Shown here: positions 1-7,898 of the stretch, in pieces
Layout: each line of letters opens with the position of its first letter
Position numbering within the stretch: position 1 is the stretch's first letter
NCBI GenBank assembly: GCA_029239415.1
Contig: JAQZAY010000172.1
Coordinates: forward strand, 1-7,898
Source: Pseudomonas sp.
GTDB lineage: Bacteria; Pseudomonadota; Gammaproteobacteria; Pseudomonadales; Pseudomonadaceae
DNA: 7,898 nucleotides
Direction of reading: 5' to 3'
Notes under the pieces: generated by a model
Database searches by the model: none
What the model was told of the DNA's origin: nothing
Seen by the model: only the letters and a program-made list of their open reading frames with translations
Position numbers and translations under genes: made by a program

Positions 1-15
1 GAGCTATTCCCGCAA

Positions 16-91
16 TGGCGTCCCCTAGGGGACTCGAACCCCTGTTACCGCCGTGAAAGGGCGGTGTCCTAGGCCACTAGACGAAGGGGAC
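16..91 (-). tRNA. tRNA-Glu, anticodon UUC
   Basis: Read on the minus strand this gives a complete 76-nt cloverleaf. The acceptor stem is GTCCCCT paired with AGGGGAC, the discriminator base is G, and the CCA end is encoded (plus-strand tgg at 16-18). The anticodon stem CCGCC/GGCGG holds the loop CTTTCAC with anticodon TTC, and the T-arm contains GGTTCGAGTCC. It decodes GAA/GAG and also supplies Glu-tRNA for tetrapyrrole synthesis. Transcription runs out of the left edge, so a following tRNA or the terminator cannot be seen. Confidence 0.97.
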
Positions 92-151
92 ACGCTACAT
101 CTTCACTCCCCGCAACGTTTGGCTGTGTGCTTTACGCTGCAAGTGGCGCGC

Positions 152-180
152 ATTCTAGGGATGCCGGGAAAAGCCGTCAA
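152..180 (-). promoter_or_regulatory. Sigma-70 promoter of the tRNA-Glu gene
   Basis: On the minus strand a TTGACG -35 (plus 175-180) is separated by exactly 17 bp from a TAGAAT -10 (plus 152-157). Just upstream, plus 181-212 is strikingly AT-rich for this genome and looks like an UP element. Just downstream of the -10 the sequence is GCGCGCC, a GC-rich discriminator of the kind found at stringently controlled stable-RNA promoters. The predicted transcript starts near 145, giving a 5' leader of about 54 nt before the tRNA. The hexamers and spacing are seen directly; growth-rate control is inferred. Confidence 0.85.
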
Positions 181-236
181 CACTTTTCTATAAATTTATT
201 TAAATCAATGACTTCCTTGAGGTCGTCGGGCCTTTG

Positions 237-266
237 GGCGGAATGTGACCGATTCCTCGTTCCGCC
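237..266. repeat. 7-bp inverted repeat upstream of the membrane-protein gene
   Basis: GGCGGAA (237-243) and TTCCGCC (260-266) are perfect inverted copies separated by 16 nt. The pair lies in the non-coding stretch between the divergent tRNA promoter and the GTG start at 339. No convincing -35/-10 pair was found on the plus strand here, so it is unclear whether this is an operator or an RNA hairpin. It could also be chance in GC-rich DNA. Confidence 0.35.
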
Positions 267-338
267 AGACAGCTCTATCGGCTCCAAGGCGAACGCACTA
301 CACTCAATGCCAGGAACTACAATAATGAGGCGTTACCG

Positions 339-1106
339 GTGACACCACTCCTGATCACCCTGCTCGTCGTCGCGGGCATCGCATTGCTGATCGCGATCGG
401 CTACCTCAACAACGTGGTCGAGAACAGCAAGCTCGAACGCGCCCGGCTGAAGATCGAACTGGCCGAGCGCCTGCGCCGCTGCGGTGTCATCACCGAGACG
501 TTCCCCGGCCAGTTGATGACGCCGGCGCTCAAGCTGCTGCTGGCCCGCCTTGAACTCAACCTCAACCAGCGCCAGCTGTCGCTGGACAAGAACAACGCGC
601 AGGTCAAGGCACGCATCGCCGAACTCGAGGCGCTGGTCGGCCTGGGCGAGCAGATCCCGGTGAACAACCCGCCAGGCCCGGTCCAGACCGAGGCCAAGGT
701 CAAGGATGTGCGCTTCTTGCTCGAGGCGCTGCACCAGCAGGTCGTGCGCGCCACCCAGGAAGGCTTCCTGCAGAGCAGCGAAGGCAAGCACTGGGTCAAG
801 GAGATTCGCCATATCCTGGTGCTGCTGCACATCGAGTTCTTCAACAACCTGGGGCAGCAAGCACTGCAGCAAGGCGAACCCGGGCAAGCGCGGCTGGCGT
901 TCGACCGAGGCGTGCAGTACTTGCGCAAGCAGCCGGAGCCGGCGCTGTATCGAGAGCAGCTGGCGTACCTGGAGAAACTGTTCGCGCGGGCCAACGCCCA
1001 GGTGCTCAACGAGCTGGAGCCCGCGGCGGACGAGCAGAACGAACTGACCCAGGGGCTCAAGACGGACGAGAACGAAAACTGGAAGAAGAAGGTGATCTAC
1101 GATTGA
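339..1106 (+). CDS. Conserved membrane-anchored protein with TPR-like C-terminal half, function unknown
   Basis: The product is 255 residues and has no assigned function. Residues 3-23 form one hydrophobic membrane segment, followed by basic and charged residues (about 30-47), so most of the protein is probably cytoplasmic. Residues 30-100 are leucine-rich and likely helical or coiled-coil. Residues 167-222 have TPR-like spacing of small and hydrophobic residues (LGQQALQQGEPGQARLAF, then YL). The tail is very acidic and then ends basic, WKKKVIYD. The start is GTG at 339, chosen because TGAGG (326-330) lies 8 nt upstream and no earlier in-frame start fits. It is a single gene, divergent from the tRNA, with its own terminator just after the stop. 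I recall similar Pseudomonas proteins labelled 'DNA repair protein', but nothing here supports that label. A scaffold role at the inner membrane is a guess. Confidence 0.88.
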   Translation: MTPLLITLLVVAGIALLIAIGYLNNVVENSKLERARLKIELAERLRRCGVITETFPGQLMTPALKLLLARLELNLNQRQLSLDKNNAQVKARIAELEALVGLGEQIPVNNPPGPVQTEAKVKDVRFLLEALHQQVVRATQEGFLQSSEGKHWVKEIRHILVLLHIEFFNNLGQQALQQGEPGQARLAFDRGVQYLRKQPEPALYREQLAYLEKLFARANAQVLNELEPAADEQNELTQGLKTDENENWKKKVIYD

Positions 1107-1182
1107 GCTGCAAGCTAGAAGCAAGAGCAGGCCCTGTACCGGCCTGCTTTTACTTGCAGCTTGAAGCTTGAAGCTTGCAGCT
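1106..1182. repeat. Heptamer array and nested inverted repeat between convergent genes
   Basis: Four heptamers in tandem fill 1154-1181: TTGCAGC, TTGAAGC, TTGAAGC, TTGCAGC. The inverse of the outer unit lies at 1106-1116 (AGCTGCAAGCT), an exact 11-bp reverse complement of 1172-1182, followed by a degenerate copy (GCTAGAA, 1114-1120). The two arms enclose the intrinsic terminator at 1126-1151, so the whole stretch can fold as one long nested stem. The array ends 3 bp before the msrC stop. AGCTTGCAGC/AGCTTCAAGC motifs are, to my recollection, common between Pseudomonas genes and behave like REP-type elements; copy number needs a genome search. Confidence 0.75.
1126..1151 (+). terminator. Rho-independent terminator of the 339-1106 gene
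   Basis: An 8-bp perfect stem, AGCAGGCC (1126-1133) with GGCCTGCT (1141-1148), has a 7-nt loop and runs into TTTT (1148-1151), 20 nt after the TGA stop. On the minus strand the same hairpin is followed by a T-rich but interrupted run, so it may act weakly for the convergent msrC transcript too. Confidence 0.85.
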
Positions 1183-1184
1183 GC

Positions 1185-1667
1185 TTAAACGTCGCTGAGG
1201 TCGAGGAAGATTGCCGCCAGCCTCTCCAGCCCCGCCTGGTCCGCCTCGCTGAACCGCCCTACCCTCGGGCTATCCAGATCCAGCACCCCAACCAGCCTCC
1301 CCTCTTTGACCAGCGGAATCACCAGCTCGCTGTTCGACGCGCTGTCGCAGGCGATATGCCCGGGAAACGCATGCACGTCCTCCACCCGCTGGGTCTGCCG
1401 GGTGGCCGCAGCTGCGCCGCACACGCCGCGGTCAAAGGGAATGCGCACGCACGCCACCTGGCCCTGGAACGGGCCGAGCACCAGCTCTTCGTTGCGGTTG
1501 AGGTAGAACCCCGCCCAGTTCAGGTCCTCGACCTGGTGGTAGAGAAACGCCGAGAACTGCGCGGCGTTGGCGATGAAGTCGCGCTCGTCGGCAAACAGCG
1601 CTTGCACTTGTGCAGCCAGCAGGTCATAGCCATCGAGGCCGGCGCCACTGGCATTGAGGTCGATCAT
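1185..1667 (-). CDS. msrC: Free methionine-R-sulfoxide reductase (GAF fold)
   Basis: This 160-residue cytoplasmic enzyme reduces free L-methionine-R-sulfoxide to methionine, normally with thioredoxin. It is a single GAF domain (about 20-157) with NWAGFYL at 50-56, GVCG at 81-84, FPGHIACDSASNSE at 101-114 and a C-terminal GVLDLDS. Three cysteines, C73, C83 and C107, have the same spacing (10 and 24) as C84, C94 and C118 of E. coli YebR/fRMsr, which form the catalytic and resolving set; C107 would be the catalytic one. This makes an enzyme far more likely than a cyclic-nucleotide sensor GAF. Its ATG directly follows the TAA of the upstream ATPase gene, with GGAG 9 nt before the ATG inside the ATPase's last codons, so the two are translationally coupled. 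Confidence 0.93.
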   Translation of the reverse strand: MIDLNASGAGLDGYDLLAAQVQALFADERDFIANAAQFSAFLYHQVEDLNWAGFYLNRNEELVLGPFQGQVACVRIPFDRGVCGAAAATRQTQRVEDVHAFPGHIACDSASNSELVIPLVKEGRLVGVLDLDSPRVGRFSEADQAGLERLAAIFLDLSDV

Positions 1668-2555
1668 TTATTTCTGCTCCAGCAATTGCAGCCCGACCCA
1701 GTAGCGGGCGAACTGATAGGCACAACGGCCATTACGGTTGCCACGGCCGGTTGCCCAGCGCACGGCGAGGATGTCCAGCGCTTCGTCGCGCTGCCACTGC
1801 AGCCCGGCGGCGCTGGCGAGCTGGCCGATCCAGTGCTCGACCACGTCCAGGAAATGCTCCTGGGAGAACGGGTAGAACGACAGCCACAGGCCGAAGCGAT
1901 CGGACAGGGCAATCTTGTCCTCCACCGCCTCGTTGGGGTGCAGCTCGCCGTCGACCATCTTCCAGTTCTCGTTGTCGCTCTGCTTCTCGGGCACCAGGTG
2001 GCGACGGTTCGAGGTGGCATACAGCAGCACGTTGTCAGGGGCCTGCTCCAGCGAGCCGTCGAGCACGCTCTTGAGCACCCGGTAGTCGCCCTCCCCGGCC
2101 TCGAACGACAGGTCGTCGCAGAACAGCACGAAGCGCTGCTCGAGCTTGGACAACTGCTCGACCACGCGCGGCAGGTCGGCCAGGTGGTCACGCTCGATCT
2201 CGATCAGGCGCAGGCCGGCACCGGCATGCTCGGCCAGCAGGGCACGCACCAGCGACGACTTGCCGGTGCCGCGCGAGCCCCATAGCAAGGCGTGGTTGGC
2301 GGGCATGCCCTCGATGAACTGCGCGGTGTTGCGGCCCAGCTGGTCACGCTGCTGGTCGACGCCGATCAGGTCGGACAGGCGGATGTCCAGGCTCACGTCC
2401 AGCGGCATCAGGTAGCCGCTGCGCCCGTCGCGCTGCCAGCGCGCGGCCAGGCACTGCTGCCAGTCGATGGCCGGGCGCGGCGCCGGCAACAGGGGTTCGA
2501 GACGAGCGAGCACCGATTCGGCGCGCTCCAGGAAAGCAGTCAAACGAGCGTCCAC
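1668..2555 (-). CDS. DUF815-type AAA+ ATPase
   Basis: This 295-residue protein belongs to the DUF815 family of ATP-binding proteins, whose cellular role is not established. After a helical N-terminus (1-40), residues 63-82 (LIGVDQQRDQLGRNTAQFIE) resemble the AAA+ N-linker region. The Walker A is GSRGTGKSS at 93-101, the Walker B is VLFCDDLSFE at 143-152, and a sensor-1 asparagine sits in LLYATSNRRHL (N183). The DRFGLWLSF segment resembles the region before the AAA+ lid. No membrane segment or DNA-binding motif was seen. The start is GTG at 2555, supported by a strong Shine-Dalgarno. It is the first gene of a leftward pair, and its TAA abuts the msrC ATG. It diverges from sagS across 118 bp. 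By analogy with other AAA+ proteins it may remodel a protein partner; the partner is unknown. Confidence 0.9.
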   Translation of the reverse strand: MDARLTAFLERAESVLARLEPLLPAPRPAIDWQQCLAARWQRDGRSGYLMPLDVSLDIRLSDLIGVDQQRDQLGRNTAQFIEGMPANHALLWGSRGTGKSSLVRALLAEHAGAGLRLIEIERDHLADLPRVVEQLSKLEQRFVLFCDDLSFEAGEGDYRVLKSVLDGSLEQAPDNVLLYATSNRRHLVPEKQSDNENWKMVDGELHPNEAVEDKIALSDRFGLWLSFYPFSQEHFLDVVEHWIGQLASAAGLQWQRDEALDILAVRWATGRGNRNGRCAYQFARYWVGLQLLEQK

Positions 2556-2560
2556 GACAA

Positions 2561-2567
2561 CTCCTTA
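2561..2567 (-). promoter_or_regulatory. Strong ribosome binding site fixing the GTG start of the ATPase
   Basis: On the minus strand TAAGGAG lies 5 nt before the GTG at 2555. This near-perfect anti-16S match is the reason to accept GTG here. No clear -10/-35 pair was found further upstream. Confidence 0.8.
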
Positions 2568-2673
2568 GGCAAAATACAAGGGCAAGGCCGGACAGATGAC
2601 AGGTCGCGCCAGCAGCCGAGGTCGATCAGCTATGCTTGCGCAGCGCACGGAACGTGAAACTGGCTCGGGACTC

Positions 2674-5470
<2,797 letters not shown>

Positions 5471-5484
5471 CGAAGCTCTCCAGG

Positions 5485-5880
5485 TCAGTCGCGCGGCTGG
5501 AAGTCCAGGCACACCGAGTTGATGCAGTAGCGCAGGCCGGTGGGCGGTGGCCCGTCGGGAAACACATGGCCCAGGTGCGCGTCGCAGCGGGCGCAGGTCA
5601 CCTCGGTGCGGATCATGCCGTGGGACGTGTCGCGGATCTCGATCATCGCCTGCGCCTCGATCGGCGCGTAGAAGCTCGGCCAGCCGCAGCCGGAGTCGAA
5701 CTTGGTGCTCGAGTCGAACAGCGGCTCCTGGCAGCAGATACAGGTATACAGGCCGTCGCGGCGCTCGCTGTTGTACTGGCCGCTGAACGGCCGTTCGGTG
5801 CCCTTGAGGCGGCACACCTGGTATTGCGCGGGATCGAGCATCTCGCGCCACTGTTCCAGGGTTTTCTCGATCTTTTCCAT
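5485..5880 (-). CDS. msrB: Peptide-methionine (R)-S-oxide reductase MsrB
   Basis: This 131-residue cytoplasmic enzyme repairs methionine-R-sulfoxide in proteins using thioredoxin. Catalytic C119 lies in [12 protein letters not shown] structural zinc site is formed by C47/C50 (CICC) and C96/C99 (CARC), placing it in the zinc-containing MsrB class. GCGWPSF (64-70) and [10 protein letters not shown] are family signatures; C65 is a candidate resolving cysteine. The start is ATG 5880, with GAGG (plus 5888-5891) 7 nt upstream; the frame continues to 5940 but without a ribosome site. It leads the msrB-peroxidase operon and diverges from alaA. A terminator-like hairpin lies in its leader, so attenuation is possible. 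Confidence 0.96.
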   Translation of the reverse strand: MEKIEKTLEQWREMLDPAQYQVCRLKGTERPFSGQYNSERRDGLYTCICCQEPLFDSSTKFDSGCGWPSFYAPIEAQAMIEIRDTSHGMIRTEVTCARCDAHLGHVFPDGPPPTGLRYCINSVCLDFQPRD

Positions 5881-5899
5881 CAGTGGACCTCGGCAGGCT

Positions 5900-5934
5900 A
5901 AAAACCCCGCGCTCTGGCTTTTTTCTGGCGCGGG
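5900..5934 (-). terminator. Terminator-like hairpin in the msrB leader (possible attenuator)
   Basis: On the minus strand CCCGCGC (5934-5928) pairs with GCGCGGG (5912-5906) across a 15-nt loop, followed by G and TTTTT (5904-5900). This is the form of an intrinsic terminator, though the loop is long. It lies between the AT-rich promoter region (about 5942-5950) and the msrB start at 5880. It could attenuate msrB, block read-through from alaA antisense transcription, or stabilise the 5' end of the mRNA. On the plus strand it has no following T-run. Confidence 0.5.
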
Positions 5935-5949
5935 CGGCACGTATATTAT
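5919..5949 (+). promoter_or_regulatory. Probable promoter region for alaA (and perhaps msrB)
   Basis: The only AT-rich island in the msrB-alaA gap is GTATATTATT (5941-5950). On the plus strand it offers TATATT or TATTAT as a -10, with T-rich, poorly matching -35 positions (5919-5927) at 16-17 bp. The alaA leader would then be about 90 nt. On the minus strand TAATAT could serve msrB, but its -35 (TGATGT) is poor. The AT island is seen directly; assignment to either gene is inferred. Confidence 0.4.
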
Positions 5950-5962
5950 TGCGCCTCTATCT

Positions 5963-5976
5963 CAGACATCAGTCTG
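5963..5976. repeat. Small perfect hairpin in the alaA leader
   Basis: CAGAC (5963-5967) and GTCTG (5972-5976) are inverted copies around a 4-nt ATCA loop. It lies just downstream of the predicted alaA start point. It could be a 5'-UTR hairpin or a regulator half-site pair. E. coli alaA is known to be Lrp-repressed, and the CAG...CTG ends are reminiscent of Lrp sites, but the centre does not match the Lrp consensus. Confidence 0.4.
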
Positions 5977-6047
5977 GCACCCGCGCCCTCCGGTTTTCAA
6001 ACCCTTTGACAGCAATGCGCGGCGACTTTTCCAATCGGGATCACATC

Positions 6048-7259
6048 ATGCAGTTCAGCAAATCGAACAAGCTCGCCAATGTCTGCTACGACATTCGTGG
6101 CCCAGTGCTCAAGCACGCCAAGCGCCTGGAAGAGGAAGGCCATCGCATCCTCAAGCTCAACATCGGCAACCCGGCGCCGTTTGGCTTCGAGGCGCCCGAG
6201 GAAATCCTCCAGGATGTGATCCGCAACCTCCCGACCGCCCAGGGCTACAGCGACTCCAAGGGCCTGTTCAGCGCGCGCAAGGCGGTGATGCAGTACTGCC
6301 AGCAGAAGCAGATCGAAGGCGTCGGCATCGAGGACATCTACCTGGGCAACGGCGTCTCCGAGCTGATCGTGATGTCGATGCAGGCGCTGCTCAACAATGG
6401 CGACGAAGTGCTGATCCCCGCCCCCGACTACCCGCTGTGGACCGCGGCCGTGAGCCTGGCCGGCGGCAAGCCGGTGCACTACCTGTGCGACGAGCAGGCC
6501 GACTGGTTCCCCGACCTTGACGACATCAAGGCCAGGATCACCCCCAGCACCAAGGCCCTGGTGATCATCAACCCCAACAACCCCACCGGCGCGGTCTATT
6601 CGCGCGAGCTGCTGCTGGGCATGCTGGAGCTGGCCCGCCAGCACAACCTGGTGGTGTTCTCGGACGAGATCTACGACAAGATCCTCTACGACGAAGCCGT
6701 GCACATCAGCACCGCGGCGCTGGCCCCCGATCTGCTGTGCCTGACCTTCAACGGCCTGTCCAAGTCGTACCGGGTGGCGGGCTTCCGTTCGGGCTGGCTG
6801 ATCATCTCCGGGCCCAAGCAGCACGCCCAGAGCTACATCGAAGGCATCGACATGCTGGCCAACATGCGCCTGTGCGCCAACGTGCCGGCCCAGCATGCCA
6901 TCCAGACCGCCCTGGGCGGCTACCAGAGCATCAACGACCTGGTGCTGCCGCCTGGCCGCCTGCTGGAGCAGCGCAACCGCACCTGGGAGCTGCTCAACGA
7001 CATTCCCGGGGTCAGTTGCGTCAAGCCGATGGGCGCGCTGTATGCCTTCCCACGGATCGACCCGAAGGTCTGCCCGATCCACAACGACGAGAAGTTCGTG
7101 CTCGACCTGCTGCTGTCCGAGCGGCTGCTGGTCGTGCAAGGCACGGCGTTCAACTGGCCCTGGCCGGACCACTTCCGCGTGGTGACCCTGCCGCGGGTGG
7201 ACGACCTGGAGCAGGCGATCGGGCGGATCGGGAGTTTCCTGCGGACTTACCAGCAGTAA
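6048..7259 (+). CDS. alaA: Glutamate-pyruvate aminotransferase AlaA
   Basis: This 403-residue cytoplasmic PLP enzyme makes alanine from pyruvate with glutamate as amino donor. Sequence from the start (KLANVCYDIRGPVLKHAKRL) to the end closely follows E. coli AlaA/YfbQ (405 residues). It is a fold-type I aminotransferase: NPNNPTG at 175-181, D206 and Y209 in SDEIYDKI contacting the cofactor, Schiff-base lysine K239 in NGLSKSYRVAGFR, and substrate-carboxylate arginine R377 in DHFRVV. Start ATG 6048 matches the usual N-terminus and has CGGGA 7 nt upstream. The frame is open back to 5883, but that extension crosses the promoter region. The gene is monocistronic, divergent from msrB, and followed by a large palindrome rather than a classical T-run terminator. 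Confidence 0.95.
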   Translation: MQFSKSNKLANVCYDIRGPVLKHAKRLEEEGHRILKLNIGNPAPFGFEAPEEILQDVIRNLPTAQGYSDSKGLFSARKAVMQYCQQKQIEGVGIEDIYLGNGVSELIVMSMQALLNNGDEVLIPAPDYPLWTAAVSLAGGKPVHYLCDEQADWFPDLDDIKARITPSTKALVIINPNNPTGAVYSRELLLGMLELARQHNLVVFSDEIYDKILYDEAVHISTAALAPDLLCLTFNGLSKSYRVAGFRSGWLIISGPKQHAQSYIEGIDMLANMRLCANVPAQHAIQTALGGYQSINDLVLPPGRLLEQRNRTWELLNDIPGVSCVKPMGALYAFPRIDPKVCPIHNDEKFVLDLLLSERLLVVQGTAFNWPWPDHFRVVTLPRVDDLEQAIGRIGSFLRTYQQ

Positions 7260-7276
7260 CAGCGGGCCGCTGCGCG

Positions 7277-7321
7277 CCCCATTCGCTGCGGTTCGGCGCT
7301 CCGACAAGCCAGCGAATGGGG
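7277..7321. repeat. Large palindrome after alaA
   Basis: Perfect 12-bp arms, CCCCATTCGCTG (7277-7288) and CAGCGAATGGGG (7310-7321), enclose 21 nt that contain a smaller hairpin, TCGG-CGCT-CCGA (7293-7304). It starts 18 nt after the alaA stop. No T-run follows on either strand, so it is not a textbook intrinsic terminator. It may be a REP-like element, an mRNA 3'-end stabiliser, or a pause site for factor-dependent termination. Confidence 0.7.
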
Positions 7322-7433
7322 ACACGACCCCACGACCAGGTACACCTTCTTACATCCTGCAATGCTCTATCCCACGGCCCCCTTCCGTTCCTCTGTCATA
7401 CTCCGCCGTACACAGTTTGAAATGGTAGGCCGG

Positions 7434-7462
7434 TTGAATCGCCGGCCCGGCCCCCTTATATA
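7434..7462 (+). promoter_or_regulatory. htpX promoter, fits both sigma-70 and sigma-32
   Basis: TTGAAT (7434-7439) and TATATA (7457-7462) have the 17-bp spacing of a sigma-70 promoter. The same DNA gives GTTGAAT, 12 nt, then CCCCTTAT (7452-7459), close to the heat-shock consensus CTTGAAA and CCCCATNT. E. coli htpX is a known heat-shock (sigma-32) and Cpx target. The -35 lies exactly in the 8-nt gap of an inverted repeat, GGCCGG (7428-7433) and CCGGCC (7442-7447). Predicted leader is about 40 nt. Sites are seen; sigma-32 use is inferred. Confidence 0.6.
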
Positions 7463-7508
7463 GCCCGCAGAACGCAACGATTTCATCCGTCAGGAGAATG
7501 TAACAACC

Positions 7509-7898
7509 ATGATGCGCATCTTACTGTTCGTCGCCACCAACCTTGCGGTCGTGCTGATTGCCAGCATTACCCTGAGCCTGTTTGGCTTCAACGGGTTCAT
7601 GGCGGCCAACGGGGTCGACCTCGACCTGGGCCAGCTGCTGGTCTTCTGCGCGGTGTTCGGTTTCGCAGGCTCCCTGATCTCGCTGTTCATCTCCAAGTGG
7701 ATGGCGAAGATGAGCACCGGCACCCAGATCATCACCCAGCCGCGCACCCGCCACGAGCAATGGCTGCTGCAGACCGTCGAAGAGCTGTCCCGCGAAGCCG
7801 GCATCAAGATGCCCGAGGTCGGCATCTTCCCGGCCTACGAGGCCAACGCCTTCGCCACCGGCTGGAACCGCAACGACGCGCTGGTCGCGGTCAGCCAG
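7509..7898 (+). CDS. htpX: Heat-shock membrane zinc metalloprotease HtpX (5' part, cut by window end)
   Basis: The first 130 codons are present and open at the window edge; the family is about 290 residues. HtpX is an M48 inner-membrane protease that cleaves misfolded membrane proteins together with FtsH. Two hydrophobic segments are visible, about 4-26 and 41-62, then a cytoplasmic stretch with [11 protein letters not shown] and [18 protein letters not shown], typical of the part just before the catalytic HEXXH, which lies beyond the window. Two adjacent ATGs (7509, 7512) could start it. AGGAG (7492-7496) is 12 nt before the first, rather far. Between them lies an ATG-TAA start-stop (7498-7503). 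Confidence 0.95.
   Translation, partial: MMRILLFVATNLAVVLIASITLSLFGFNGFMAANGVDLDLGQLLVFCAVFGFAGSLISLFISKWMAKMSTGTQIITQPRTRHEQWLLQTVEELSREAGIKMPEVGIFPAYEANAFATGWNRNDALVAVSQ

Noticed and set aside
16..91. The tRNA gene as an integration site for a mobile element
   Set aside because: No integrase gene or repeat of the tRNA 3' end is visible; the 3' side lies beyond the left edge.
127..342. A 71-codon plus-strand frame next to the tRNA
   Set aside because: It runs through the tRNA promoter and its AT-rich upstream element, has no ribosome site and lacks coding-type composition.
333..1124. A 263-codon frame antisense to the membrane-protein gene
   Set aside because: A shadow of the gene at 339-1106; the plus strand has a ribosome site, a membrane segment and a terminator directly after its stop.
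1161..2285. A 374-codon plus-strand frame across msrC and the ATPase
   Set aside because: It covers two well-supported minus-strand genes, begins inside the heptamer array and gives a product with no recognisable domain.
2571..2602. TATTTT as a -10 for the ATPase gene on the minus strand
   Set aside because: No -35 at the right distance, and transcription would start within the ribosome binding site.
5471..5851. N-terminal extension of the peroxidase frame
   Set aside because: The extra stretch is arginine- and proline-rich and lies inside msrB in another frame; ATG 5470 has a good ribosome site and matches family length.
5935..5953. Sigma-54-like GGCAC...TTGC ahead of alaA
   Set aside because: The gap between the invariant GG (5936-5937) and GC (5951-5952) is 13 nt instead of the required 10.
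6006..6035. Consensus TTGACA (6006-6011) with TCCAAT at 18 bp as an alaA promoter
   Set aside because: The start point would fall only a few bases before the ATG at 6048, inside or after the ribosome site, and the -10 is poor.
5997..7325. A 442-codon open frame antisense to alaA
   Set aside because: A GC-bias shadow: compositionally odd product without domains, while alaA is certain on the plus strand.

Overview
This window looks like core chromosome of a fluorescent Pseudomonas, most likely the P. putida/P. entomophila group. The reasons are high-GC coding sequence with strong third-position bias, gene products that read as typical Pseudomonas proteins, and a gene order (hybrid kinase, glutathione peroxidase, msrB, alanine aminotransferase, htpX) that I recall from P. 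aeruginosa PA2824-PA2830 and from P. putida. No mobile element, CRISPR array or phage gene was seen.

Layout, left to right. A tRNA-Glu(UUC) gene (16-91) is transcribed leftward from a near-consensus sigma-70 promoter with an AT-rich upstream element. Diverging from it is a membrane-anchored, TPR-like protein of unknown function (339-1106). It ends at a strong intrinsic terminator that sits inside an array of 7-bp repeats. Convergent to it is a tightly coupled leftward pair: a DUF815-type AAA+ ATPase (1668-2555), then a GAF-fold free methionine-R-sulfoxide reductase, msrC (1185-1667). Diverging from the ATPase is a 772-residue hybrid sensor kinase of the SagS type (2674-4992). It has a periplasmic sensor module, a kinase core, a degenerate first receiver and an intact second receiver, but no Hpt domain.

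The kinase gene overlaps tail-to-tail by 11 bp with a second leftward operon, msrB (5485-5880) followed by a Cys-type glutathione/thioredoxin peroxidase (4982-5470). The msrB leader holds a terminator-like hairpin. Divergent from msrB is alaA (6048-7259), the alanine-forming aminotransferase. A large palindrome follows it, then a promoter that fits both sigma-70 and sigma-32, and the 5' third of htpX (7509 to the window end), an inner-membrane heat-shock protease.

Functionally, three genes handle oxidative damage (free Met-R-sulfoxide, protein Met-R-sulfoxide, peroxides), one handles membrane protein quality control, and one is a signalling kinase that in P. aeruginosa controls the motile-sessile switch. 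I see no clearly new multi-gene system. The best leads are the ATPase-msrC coupling, the degenerate receiver, the msrB leader hairpin, the heptamer array around the terminator, and the lack of the MarR regulator gene (ospR) that lies between the peroxidase and the kinase genes in P. aeruginosa.
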